Assembly: GCA_910576655.1 (NCBI GenBank)
Contig: CAJTJC010000010.1
Coordinates: 1 to 25,555, forward strand
Length of the DNA: 25,555 bases
Direction: 5' to 3'
Source: an uncultured Christensenella sp.
GTDB lineage: Bacteria; Bacillota; Clostridia; Christensenellales; Borkfalkiaceae
The notes beneath the pieces were generated by a model that was not told the origin of the DNA, did not search any database, and worked only from the letters and a program-made list of their open reading frames with translations. A program made the translations under genes and the position numbers. Of this stretch, positions 1-6,600 are shown piece after piece (the first letter of the stretch is position 1; each line of letters starts with the position of its first letter).

Positions 1-1
1 A

Positions 2-451
2 CCTGACATTAACCCGGGCGAGACAACAGTAATCGAATACGATTTACAAATAAACGGGTCTACCACGGCTAAAACCCTAACCGACTCCGCCGAGGTCCTG
101 TATAGTGTCAAAGACCCCATAAGGGGCAAAGTGACTTATTCCGTCCCCACCAACCTAGTCACAATCAACGTCGTGAATATTAAGCTTAAAGTAGAAAAAG
201 CCGTTGACAAGGCATTTGCAGTCAAGGGTGAAACACTGACCTACACCGTTACGTTTACAAACGAAGGCAATATCGATATAAACGACATTTATTTTACCGA
301 CAATATCCCCGCGGGCACAACTTTCGTGGACGAATCAGTATTTATAAACGAACAAAACGTACCCGCCTACCGTCCAGACGTAGGATATAGCGTGGCAAAT
401 CTACCCCCCAACACCAGCGCGACGACAAGTTTTCAGGTAACAGTCGATTAA
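2..451 (+). CDS. DUF11-type repeat surface protein, C-terminal part of a larger protein (5' end outside window)
   Basis: The reading frame is open from base 2, so the gene starts upstream of the window; the GTG at 131 is internal. The visible 149 residues carry a DUF11-like, beta-sandwich repeat: a strand segment ending NVVNIKLKVEKAVDK, then GETLTYTVTFTNEGN, then DNIPAGTTFVDESVFINE, then a GY..ANLPPN segment. This is the pattern of tandem adhesin-like domains in secreted proteins of Firmicutes. The frame stops at TAA 449-451 inside the typical 'FQVTVD' strand. The same domain continues in the +1 frame in the next entry, so I think the two were one protein. Function is inferred only as extracellular structural or adhesive; no signal peptide or anchor is in view. 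Confidence 0.7.
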   Translation, partial: PDINPGETTVIEYDLQINGSTTAKTLTDSAEVLYSVKDPIRGKVTYSVPTNLVTINVVNIKLKVEKAVDKAFAVKGETLTYTVTFTNEGNIDINDIYFTDNIPAGTTFVDESVFINEQNVPAYRPDVGYSVANLPPNTSATTSFQVTVD

Positions 452-467
452 ATTCAGGGGTAAAACT

Positions 468-1064
468 ATGTTAATACCCAACAAATTAAACGTAACCTAT
501 AAAACAATTTTGCCTGACAGCAGAAGGTTATCCGAGACTAAAGAAAGCAACACCGTAAACACGGAAATTTTATCTTATTCCGTAATGAAGGAAATACGCG
601 CCGATAAAACAACCGTCTTTAATGGTGAAAACGTACGCAACACGGTAACCATAACAAATAATTCGACCGCAAAGTTATTCGGCAACTTCTTTACGATTTC
701 GCAACCAAACGGCGCAAGCTTCGTTGCAGGAAGCGTTAAAATAAACGGTACCGAACATCCGTCTTATAACCCGTTAAACGGCTTTTATTTGCCGGAACTA
801 TGCTCTAACGAAGCAGTCGTTATAGAATACGTTTTTAAAGCGAACAAATTTTCATCGGTACCCGCAACTCATTTTGCTTCGCTTCGTTATAGCGTTAACG
901 ACCCTTCGAGAGGTGAAGTAAATTTTTCGGAAAATACAGATACCGTGTCGTTTACCATTGTAAATAAAGCGCTTGAAGCAACTATACGAACCTTTAATTA
1001 TTTCGATAAACGCCGTTATCTTGAAGATTACGACTGTTGCTGCAACGATGATTGCTACTGTTAA
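468..1064 (+). CDS. DUF11-type repeat protein, C-terminal segment with Cys-rich tail (frame-shifted continuation)
   Basis: 198 residues from ATG 468, which has an SD-like AGGGG at 456-460. It begins mid-domain (LNVTYKTI..) and then holds one complete repeat (DKTTVFNGENVRNTVTITNN .. GASFVAGSVKINGTEHPSYNPLNG .. YSVNDPSRGEVNF .. TIVN). This aligns closely with the preceding entry: YSVNDPSRGEV here against YSVKDPIRGKV there. The protein ends in a charged, Cys-rich tail (RRYLEDYDCCCNDDCYC, six Cys in the last nine residues) that could crosslink or bind metal. No sortase motif or transmembrane anchor is seen. It may be reinitiated as a separate cistron, but more likely it is the 3' part of one gene broken by a single-base indel (or a sequencing error) near 450. 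Confidence 0.65.
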   Translation: MLIPNKLNVTYKTILPDSRRLSETKESNTVNTEILSYSVMKEIRADKTTVFNGENVRNTVTITNNSTAKLFGNFFTISQPNGASFVAGSVKINGTEHPSYNPLNGFYLPELCSNEAVVIEYVFKANKFSSVPATHFASLRYSVNDPSRGEVNFSENTDTVSFTIVNKALEATIRTFNYFDKRRYLEDYDCCCNDDCYC

Positions 1065-1098
1065 AACATAAGGCTTCAAAATTATCATTCAATTAAAA

Positions 1099-1122
1099 AT
1101 GCGCATGCTTTTGCATGCGCAT
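1099..1122. terminator. Bidirectional terminator between the DUF11 gene and gdhA
   Basis: Perfect 10-bp inverted repeat ATGCGCATGC / GCATGCGCAT with a TTTT loop. On the minus strand the stem is followed by TTTTTAATT, giving a good intrinsic terminator for gdhA. It also lies 35 bases after the DUF11 stop codon, so it can serve both convergent genes. Confidence 0.8.
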
Positions 1123-1157
1123 CTACTATTTTACTAATCTGAAGTCTTACAGTTTTA

Positions 1158-2492
1158 TTATACTATACCGTGCGCCATCATCGCCGTGGCAACCTTCACA
1201 AAACCTGCTATATTCGCACCGGCGGAATAATCGCCCTCACGACCGTATTCCCTTGCCGCGTCGTCTATATTATGATAAATGTTCACCATAACGTCTTTAA
1301 GCTTTTTGTCAACCTCTTCAAACGACCAGAAAAGCCTTCCCGACGACTGCGCCATTTCGAGAGCCGAAGTTGCTACGCCGCCAGCATTTGCGGCTTTTGC
1401 GGGAAGAAATACGATACCGCTTTTTTGAAAGACTTCAATCGCGTCTAACGTGGACGGCATGTTAGCCCCCTCCGCCACGTACTTAACCCCGTTTTTAACA
1501 AGCAAAGCGGCAGACTGTCCGTCGATTTCGTTCTGCGTTGCGCATGGAAGAGCAACGTCACACGGAACTGACCACATACCTTTGCAACCCGCAGTATACT
1601 TACTGCCCTTCACCTTATCAGCATACTCGCTTATTCTTCCGCGCTTAATTTCTTTTATTTGCTTTATTACGTCAAGCCGAATTCCCGACGGGTCGTAAAT
1701 ATATCCGTCGGAATCGTACATAGCAACAACTTTCGCTCCAAGGCTTTGCGCCTTTTCACATGCGTAAATCGCCACGTTGCCAGACCCCGATATAATTACG
1801 GTTTTGCCTTTAAAACTGTCGCCGCGAGCTTTCATTGCCTCCTGCATGATATAAATCAAACCGTAGCCCGTTGCCTCGGTACGGACCAAACTTCCGCCGT
1901 AAGAGAGTCCGCGCCCCGTCAAAACGCCGACGTGCTCGTTACGAATACGCTTATACTGCCCGAACAGATAGCCTATTTCCCTTGCACCGACGCCTATATC
2001 GCCGGCAGGAACATCGGTATCCGCGCCTATATGCCTGTAAAGCTCGGTCATAAAGCTTTGGCAAAAAGTCATAATTTCCCTGTCTGACTTGCCCTTAGGG
2101 TCAAAATCCGAACCGCCCTTGCCCCCGCCTATAGGAAGCCCCGTAAGACTGTTTTTTAAAATCTGCTCAAGCCCGAGAAACTTTATTATGGATAAATTTA
2201 CGGAAGGGTGAAATCTCAATCCGCCCTTGTAGGGACCTATCGCACTGTTAAACTGCACTCGGTAACCCTTGTTGACGCGCACGTTACCTTTATCGTCAAC
2301 CCAAGGCACTCTGAATATAATCACTCTTTCAGGCTCGACAAACCTTTCCAAAAGCGCCGCCTCCTCGTATTCAGGGTGCTTTTCGACAACAGGCGCAAGC
2401 GTAGTTAAAATTTCGGTAGCCGCCTGATGGAACTCCGGCTCGTTGGGATTGTTTTTTTTCAAATTTTCAAGAACTCGTTCAAGATATGACAT
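1158..2492 (-). CDS. gdhA: NADP-type glutamate dehydrogenase
   Basis: Reversibly aminates 2-oxoglutarate to glutamate in the cytosol, linking ammonium to carbon metabolism. It has 444 residues, the usual length of hexameric bacterial GdhA. I see the substrate region YKGGLRFHPSV (residues 88-98), the catalytic-lysine loop LPIGGGKGGSDF (119-130, Lys about 125), PAGDIGVGAREIGY (162-175) and the Rossmann motif SGSGNVA (235-241). I chose ATG at 2492, with the SD AGAGGA just upstream; longer in-frame starts would run into the tRNA-Ser gene. It is monocistronic, with tRNA-Ser upstream and a strong terminator downstream. Cofactor choice (NADP) is inferred from overall family resemblance (E. coli-like), not from a proven residue. 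Confidence 0.96.
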   Translation of the reverse strand: MSYLERVLENLKKNNPNEPEFHQAATEILTTLAPVVEKHPEYEEAALLERFVEPERVIIFRVPWVDDKGNVRVNKGYRVQFNSAIGPYKGGLRFHPSVNLSIIKFLGLEQILKNSLTGLPIGGGKGGSDFDPKGKSDREIMTFCQSFMTELYRHIGADTDVPAGDIGVGAREIGYLFGQYKRIRNEHVGVLTGRGLSYGGSLVRTEATGYGLIYIMQEAMKARGDSFKGKTVIISGSGNVAIYACEKAQSLGAKVVAMYDSDGYIYDPSGIRLDVIKQIKEIKRGRISEYADKVKGSKYTAGCKGMWSVPCDVALPCATQNEIDGQSAALLVKNGVKYVAEGANMPSTLDAIEVFQKSGIVFLPAKAANAGGVATSALEMAQSSGRLFWSFEEVDKKLKDVMVNIYHNIDDAAREYGREGDYSAGANIAGFVKVATAMMAHGIV

Positions 2493-2513
2493 ATATATTC
2501 CTCTATAAAATTT

Positions 2514-2550
2514 AAATTGCAGCCCGTACGAAAAGTACGACCTGCAATTT
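2514..2550 (-). terminator. Hairpin between tRNA-Ser and gdhA (terminator or leader structure)
   Basis: Stem AAATTGCAG / CTGCAATTT (9 bp), a 2x2 mismatch, then CGTAC / GTACG closing a GAAAA loop. It abuts the encoded CCA end of tRNA-Ser. The minus-strand tail AAATTTTAT is only weakly U-rich, so it could be an imperfect terminator, a tRNA-processing boundary or a gdhA leader hairpin. Confidence 0.5.
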
Positions 2551-2638
2551 TGGCGCAGAGAGAGGGATTCGAACCCCCGTACAGTTGCCCGTAACACGAT
2601 TTCGAGTCGTGCGCGTTCGACCACTCCGCCATCTCTGC
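2551..2638 (-). tRNA. tRNA-Ser (anticodon CGA)
   Basis: 88 bases including an encoded CCA. The acceptor arms GCAGAGA (5') and TCTCTGC (3') pair perfectly with discriminator G. The anticodon stem CACGA/TCGTG encloses loop CTCGAAA, giving anticodon CGA (reads UCG). A long variable arm follows, as expected for class II tRNA-Ser, and the T arm has GGTTCGAATCC. Confidence 0.95.
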
Positions 2639-2725
2639 GTGGAAAGTATTAAGTAAGAGAGTGGGAGAACGCGCAAGCGTTCGTCGCACCGAAGCACGGC
2701 GTGCTTACCACTCCGCCATCTCTGC
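2639..2725 (-). pseudogene. Truncated tRNA-Ser copy (5' 19 bases only) plus two hairpins
   Basis: The minus strand from 2725 repeats exactly the first 19 bases of the intact tRNA-Ser (GCAGAGATGGCGGAGTGGT), then diverges. No anticodon arm, T-arm GGTTCRAATCC or matching acceptor 3' strand follows, so it is not a functional tRNA. The remaining bases contain two tight palindromes on the minus strand, AAGCACGCCGTGCTT and GAACGCTTGCGCGTTC. The interval between the two copies is 87 bases, about one tRNA-Ser length, which fits a decayed tandem duplicate. Confidence 0.6.
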
Positions 2726-2897
2726 AAAAAAAGGTCGAATTGATTTGTAACATAAATATAATATTAAATTAATTAAAAAAAATCAAGCGATTTTATCCTT
2801 TTTCAATCATTTGACTTTCAGAAAATTTATGCGTCTTAATTTTTAATGCGCGGCTGATTAAATTTACCGACTACTTATTGATTTATCAACATATAAT

Positions 2898-2944
2898 TTG
2901 ACATATACACGCAAATATATTATAATTGTGATACTTGTAAGGAG
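2898..2944 (+). promoter_or_regulatory. Consensus sigma-A promoter and RBS of the degV pair
   Basis: TTGACA at 2898-2903 and TATAAT at 2921-2926 match consensus perfectly with a 17-base spacer. The SD AAGGAG at 2939-2944 lies 5 bases before ATG 2950. This predicts a strongly expressed transcript with a short leader. Confidence 0.88.
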
Positions 2945-2949
2945 ATTTT

Positions 2950-3822
2950 ATGAAAATTGCAGTTTCTACAGACGGTAACAGCGGTTTATCCCGCAAAGAA
3001 GCAGAGCAACTCGGTATTACAATAATCCCCACCCCTATTATCATAGACGGCGAGATTTACCTTGAAGACATATCCTTGATTCAGGACTTATTTTACGAAA
3101 AGCTGACTTCGAACGCGCAGATTACCACGTCGCAGCCCAGCCCCGATTCGCTGAAAGAGCATTGGGACAAGCTGCTCGAAGAATATGACGAGGTTATTTA
3201 TATTCCTATATCAAGCGGACTTGCCGCGGCTTACGATACCGCTTATCTGCTTACGCAAACCGACGAAAAATATATAGGCAAGGTTTTTGCGATAGACAAC
3301 CATCGTGTTTCGGTTACTCAAAAACAAAGTCTTCTTGACGCATTGGCATTAGTCAAGGAAGGCAAATCGGGCAAAGAAATTGCCGAATGGCTCACGCAAA
3401 CTGGTATGAAGTCAAGCATCTATATTATGGTAGATACCCTCACCTATTTAAGAAAAGGCGGCAGACTTAATCCCGCGGTCGCATTCGTGGGCAATCTTTT
3501 AAAAATTAAGCCCGTGCTTCAAAACCACGGCTATAAATTCGACCAGTTTACAAAAGCAAGAAAAGTTTCCGACGCGAAGTCGGCAATGCTTACAGCTATA
3601 AAAAATGACTTCGAAACGCTTTTCAAAAGCGAATACGAATCGGGCAAAATGACGTTACAGGTAGCTCACACCCAAAATGCGGACGCAGCCGAGAAATTCA
3701 AAGCTGAAATTATAGAGGCGTTCCCCGAAGTCGAATTTACTTTTGTTGACTCACTCTCGCTCAGCGTTTCCTGCCATATCGGTCCAGGTGCGCTTGCAGT
3801 AGCAACGACAATAAAATATTAA
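2950..3822 (+). CDS. DegV family fatty-acid-binding protein (copy 1)
   Basis: 290 residues, the normal DegV length. DegV/FakB-type proteins bind one fatty acid in a cleft and, where studied, present it to the kinase FakA for phosphorylation and phospholipid synthesis. Visible family signatures are the N-terminal STDGNSGL (6-13), TSQPSP (60-65) lining the headgroup pocket, PISSGL (86-91), VDTLTYLRKGGRL (161-173), KIKPVL (185-190) and the C-terminal HIGPGAL (276-282). Cytosolic, with no signal peptide. First gene of a two-gene unit under a consensus promoter, 23 bases before the second copy. The actual lipid is unknown, and no fakA is in the window. Confidence 0.92.
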   Translation: MKIAVSTDGNSGLSRKEAEQLGITIIPTPIIIDGEIYLEDISLIQDLFYEKLTSNAQITTSQPSPDSLKEHWDKLLEEYDEVIYIPISSGLAAAYDTAYLLTQTDEKYIGKVFAIDNHRVSVTQKQSLLDALALVKEGKSGKEIAEWLTQTGMKSSIYIMVDTLTYLRKGGRLNPAVAFVGNLLKIKPVLQNHGYKFDQFTKARKVSDAKSAMLTAIKNDFETLFKSEYESGKMTLQVAHTQNADAAEKFKAEIIEAFPEVEFTFVDSLSLSVSCHIGPGALAVATTIKY

Positions 3823-3845
3823 AAATAATTTTTGGGAAGTATATT

Positions 3846-4718
3846 ATGAAAACAGCGATTATAACTGACAGCAACAGCGGAATAACGCAAAAAGAAACAA
3901 AAGAATTAGGCATTTTCGTAGTACCCATGCCCGTTCTTATAGACGACGATACCTTCTATGAGGACCTTACCATGACGCAGGAAAATTTCTACGAAAAGTT
4001 AAAAAGCAACGTGAGGGTTTCCACCTCTCAGCCCAACCCCGAGCACGTCGGAGAAATATGGGACAACGCGTTGAAAACTTACGACGAAATAGTCTATATA
4101 CCTATGTCGAGCGGGCTTTCGGAAACCTGCCGTACGTTACAGCACTATTCCGAAACCGAAGAGCGTTTCAAAGGAAAAGTTTTCGTTGTCGACAATCAGA
4201 GAATATCAATTACGCAAAAGCAAAGCGTTTTCGATGCGATTAAGCTTGCAGAAGAAGGCAAATCCGCAAAAGAAATTTCCGACTGGCTGATGGACACCAA
4301 AATGACTTCGAGCATTTATATAATGGTCGATACGCTTAAATATCTTAAAAAGGGCGGCAGACTTACCCCCGCCGTTGCCGCAATAGGCACGCTTTTAAGA
4401 ATTAAACCCGTACTGCAAATTCAGGGCTTTAAGCTTGATACTTTTGCAAAGGTAAGAAAGCTTTCCGACGCAAAAGAAACAATGATTGACGCGATAAAAA
4501 AAGACCTTGAAACACGGTTTAAAAAGGAATACGACGAGGGCAAAATGATACTGCATATTGCCCACACCGAGAATTACGACGAAGCTATAACCTTCAAAAA
4601 CGAGGTTGCGGCAGCGTTCCCCAATGCCGAACTGAAATTTGTTGACCCCCTCTCGCTAAGCGTTTCCTGCCATATCGGTCCGGGCGCGCTTGCCATAGCT
4701 TGCGCAATAAAGTATTAA
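3846..4718 (+). CDS. DegV family fatty-acid-binding protein (copy 2)
   Basis: 290 residues, gap-free alignment with the upstream copy; by hand count about 167 of 290 positions are identical (about 58%). It keeps the same pocket motifs: TSQPNP (60-65), PMSSGL, VDTLKYLKKGGRL, RIKPVL and CHIGPGALA. The SD GGGAAG lies 8 bases before ATG 3846. Divergence is concentrated around residues 92-110 and in the N-terminal third, which may alter acyl-chain preference (inference). The 3' end overlaps the convergent YihY-family gene by 4 bases, and I see no terminator there, so transcripts from the two strands may collide. Confidence 0.92.
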   Translation: MKTAIITDSNSGITQKETKELGIFVVPMPVLIDDDTFYEDLTMTQENFYEKLKSNVRVSTSQPNPEHVGEIWDNALKTYDEIVYIPMSSGLSETCRTLQHYSETEERFKGKVFVVDNQRISITQKQSVFDAIKLAEEGKSAKEISDWLMDTKMTSSIYIMVDTLKYLKKGGRLTPAVAAIGTLLRIKPVLQIQGFKLDTFAKVRKLSDAKETMIDAIKKDLETRFKKEYDEGKMILHIAHTENYDEAITFKNEVAAAFPNAELKFVDPLSLSVSCHIGPGALAIACAIKY

Positions 4719-5488
4719 AGCAAATTTTTATATTCCCTTCGACTTTTGAACATTCCGTTATAAATTATACCTATAACGAAACTGCTCATCATTATATAAC
4801 ACCATAAAAGGAATATAATAAGCGCGGCGATTTTTCCGTAAAGCTTTTCCGGGTTTGCAAATACAGTATATACGTTAAATCCAACAATAAATAACAACCA
4901 TAATGCAGTAGTCAGCAAGCTTCCGGGGATTACCTCGGAAGCTTTCAGTTTATACGGACACGCAAACAAGTTAAGAACAAGCGCAACCAAAAACGCCGCC
5001 GCGGTTATAACGGTATAAGTTATTACGTCCGAAATGTAGAACGGCAAAAATTTATCTAGCAGCCACGAGCCCGTCACAGACATTGCGGCAAGCACGGCAG
5101 CGGAAAAGAACGCGCCGAAAATAAGAAACAGCGAGGCAAGCCGCAAGCGGAACCCTCCCTTCACCCTCGGGCTGTTATAAATTATTTCGCCGCTGCGCCT
5201 GAGGTGATAAAAAAAGTTTGTGGACGAATAAAGCGTGGTAACGAGGAATATTATTCCCGCCCCGCTTGCAGCACTTTCCGCAGAGGACTTTAACGACCTT
5301 AAAAACGGACTTACCGCAGCAAAAAAATCGTGCGATAAAAACCGTTCTATATCCACGTTTCCGCATACAAGCGTAAGCCAGAGCGTAAACGGAGCTATAC
5401 TCATCAATAAAAAGTAAACCAGCGTTCCCGCAATCGTGGAAAAACGCTTATCGGAAAAATATTTGTACAGCTTCAATATCTTGTTCAT
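4715..5488 (-). CDS. YihY/UPF0761 family (BrkB-like) inner-membrane protein
   Basis: 257 residues, very hydrophobic, about six predicted membrane helices (near residues 17-42, 72-95, 113-137, 153-172, 188-210 and 221-243). The N-terminal pattern (KRFSTIAGTLVYFLLMSIAPF) and the internal YSSTNFFYHLRRSGEIIY block match the YihY/virulence-factor-BrkB family, once mis-annotated as RNase BN. Molecular function is unknown. No good SD precedes ATG 5488. The gene starts only 32 bases after the terminator of the Cys-rich gene, so its promoter must overlap that hairpin or it depends on read-through. It overlaps degV copy 2 tail-to-tail. Confidence 0.85.
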   Translation of the reverse strand: MNKILKLYKYFSDKRFSTIAGTLVYFLLMSIAPFTLWLTLVCGNVDIERFLSHDFFAAVSPFLRSLKSSAESAASGAGIIFLVTTLYSSTNFFYHLRRSGEIIYNSPRVKGGFRLRLASLFLIFGAFFSAAVLAAMSVTGSWLLDKFLPFYISDVITYTVITAAAFLVALVLNLFACPYKLKASEVIPGSLLTTALWLLFIVGFNVYTVFANPEKLYGKIAALIIFLLWCYIMMSSFVIGIIYNGMFKSRREYKNLL

Positions 5489-5519
5489 ACGTTTATTTTC
5501 TGCAATTTAAAAAAAATTA

Positions 5520-5542
5520 AGGGGTAACGCTAAGTTACCCCT
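5520..5542 (-). terminator. Terminator of the Cys-rich protein gene
   Basis: Stem AGGGGTAAC / GTTACCCCT (9 bp) with loop GCTAA. On the minus strand it is followed by TTAATTTTTTTT, a classic intrinsic terminator 7 bases past the stop codon. Confidence 0.85.
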
Positions 5543-5548
5543 ATTTTA

Positions 5549-5830
5549 TTAATCGTCGCAGCGGTTGTGGCAGTGATTATGGCAGCGATGACGGCAAGGA
5601 CAATCGTTGAAGTTGTCGAAGTTATCGGTATTCAGCGCGTACTGCGCAGCATAGTAAGCGTCGAACTGATTGCAGGTGTTGCACCTATTTTCCCTTCTGC
5701 AGCCGCATCTGCATCTGTTGCACGGGCAGCAACGCCATAAGTTCAAAAGTCCGCAAAAACCGCAGCCGCAGTTATCGTTACATCTGTTGCATCTATCGCA
5801 CCTATTGCATCTGTTACAATTATTACACAT
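5549..5830 (-). CDS. Small Cys-rich CNRC-repeat protein (spore coat or exosporium-like by composition)
   Basis: 93 residues with 22 Cys (about 24%), four His near the C-terminus and many Asn/Arg. The N-terminus repeats C-N-R-C units (residues 2-18); a middle CCPCNRCRCGC block follows, then a Cys-free spacer (about 56-78) and a final CPCRHRCHNHCHNRC. It has no signal peptide. SD AGAGGA lies ahead of ATG 5830, and a strong terminator follows, so it is an independent transcription unit. The composition resembles small coat or exosporium proteins of spore formers, and the CxxC/His pairs could bind zinc or iron. I do not recognise a named family; the repeated codons could also mislead similarity searches. 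Confidence 0.75.
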   Translation of the reverse strand: MCNNCNRCNRCDRCNRCNDNCGCGFCGLLNLWRCCPCNRCRCGCRRENRCNTCNQFDAYYAAQYALNTDNFDNFNDCPCRHRCHNHCHNRCDD

Positions 5831-5899
5831 AAGTAATCTTCCTCTTAAAGTTTAATACAGACAAAGGTTTCCCCCCTTGTCACTACTTCATTATATGAA

Positions 5900-5928
5900 A
5901 AAACACAGCCGCTTTGCGACCGTGTTTT
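5900..5928 (-). terminator. Terminator of rubrerythrin
   Basis: Stem AAAACAC / GTGTTTT with an inner CGC/GCG pair across a 3x3 internal loop. On the minus strand it is followed by a T6 run. It is the second hairpin downstream of the rubrerythrin stop codon. Confidence 0.7.
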
Positions 5929-5932
5929 ATAT

Positions 5933-5964
5933 AAAGAGAGCAAGTATTTCTACTTGCTCTCTTT
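5933..5964. terminator. Long perfect hairpin after rubrerythrin
   Basis: 14-bp perfect stem AAAGAGAGCAAGTA / TACTTGCTCTCTTT with a TTTC loop, 19 bases after the rubrerythrin stop. The minus-strand tail is AT-rich, not pure U. With the hairpin at 5900-5928 it forms a tandem terminator, or it may protect the 3' end of the mRNA. Confidence 0.65.
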
Positions 5965-5983
5965 TATTGCATTTAATTTTAAA

Positions 5984-6514
5984 TTATTTGCCGAAATATC
6001 TCTTCAAAAGACCTGCAAAGCCCGCGCCGTGTCTTGCTTCGTCCTTTGCCATTTCGTGAACGGTATCGTGAATCGCATCGTAACCGAGCTGTTTTGCTCT
6101 CTTAGCGATAGCAAGCTTACCGTCACACGCGCCCGCCTCTGCGCCAGCGCGCAGTTCGAGGTTCTTCTTCGTAGAAGGCGTAACGACCTCACCGATAAGC
6201 TCGGCAAATTTTGCCGCATGCTCAGCCTCTTCCAGAGCGTAACGCTTGAACGCTTCCGCAATTTCAGGATAACCCTCGCGGTCTGCAACTCTCGACATTG
6301 CAAGATACATACCGACCTCGGTACATTCGCCCATAAAGTTAGCCTGCAATCCGTCCATTATTTCTTTATCTTCGACTTTTCCGTCGCCGACAACGTGCTC
6401 GCATGCAAAAGCAGCCTTTTCACTGCCCACGGGCTCGAATTTCTTAGCCTTGCATACGGGGCAAACCTCTACGCCGTCTTCAACGATTTCGCCGCAAACA
6501 ACACATCTTTTCAT
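5984..6514 (-). CDS. Rubrerythrin with N-terminal rubredoxin domain ('reverse' rubrerythrin)
   Basis: Cytosolic non-heme iron peroxidase that reduces hydrogen peroxide to water in anaerobes. It has 176 residues. The rubredoxin-type iron site comes first (C4, C7, C18, C21 as CxxC..CPVC), then a four-helix ferritin-like diiron domain with E63/E66 in GECTEVGMY, EEAEH at 95-99, E126, and DEARH at 158-162. Domain order is the reverse of classical rubrerythrin, as known from clostridial revRbr proteins. SD AAGGAG precedes ATG 6514, and a near-consensus promoter lies just upstream. It is followed by two hairpin terminators. No oxidative-stress regulator gene is adjacent. Confidence 0.94.
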   Translation of the reverse strand: MKRCVVCGEIVEDGVEVCPVCKAKKFEPVGSEKAAFACEHVVGDGKVEDKEIMDGLQANFMGECTEVGMYLAMSRVADREGYPEIAEAFKRYALEEAEHAAKFAELIGEVVTPSTKKNLELRAGAEAGACDGKLAIAKRAKQLGYDAIHDTVHEMAKDEARHGAGFAGLLKRYFGK

Positions 6515-6543
6515 ATAAATATCTCCTTTTTTATAGTATCTTG

Positions 6544-6572
6544 ATTATACCACGAAATTATTAAATTGGCAA
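6544..6572 (-). promoter_or_regulatory. Promoter of rubrerythrin
   Basis: On the minus strand, TTGCCA (6567-6572) and TATAAT (6544-6549) with a 17-base spacer, about 30 bases upstream of the start codon. I saw no clear operator palindrome overlapping it. Confidence 0.8.
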
Positions 6573-6600
6573 TATTTAGCAATAAGATTTCACAATTTTT

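Noticed and set aside
441..470. Programmed +1 frameshift in the DUF11 gene
   Set aside because: GAT-TAA gives poor re-pairing in +1 and there is no prfB-like SD stimulator or downstream structure; an indel or reinitiation is simpler.
852..1088. 78-residue frame opposite the DUF11 tail
   Set aside because: Shadow of the Cys-rich tail and terminator region; no SD and no conserved features.
2639..2725. A second complete tRNA-Ser
   Set aside because: Only the first 19 bases match; no anticodon arm, T arm or 3' acceptor strand can be folded.
2459..2727. Small proteins reading through the tRNA-Ser region, and the extended N-terminus of GdhA
   Set aside because: These frames translate tRNA sequence; the GdhA start at 2492 has a proper SD and gives the family length.
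5670..5855. Leu/His-repeat protein on the plus strand opposite the Cys-rich gene, and the periodic DNA as a possible CRISPR-like repeat
   Set aside because: The periodicity comes from CNRC codon repeats of the minus-strand gene; unit length (about 9 bases) is far from CRISPR, and the opposite strand has the SD and terminator.
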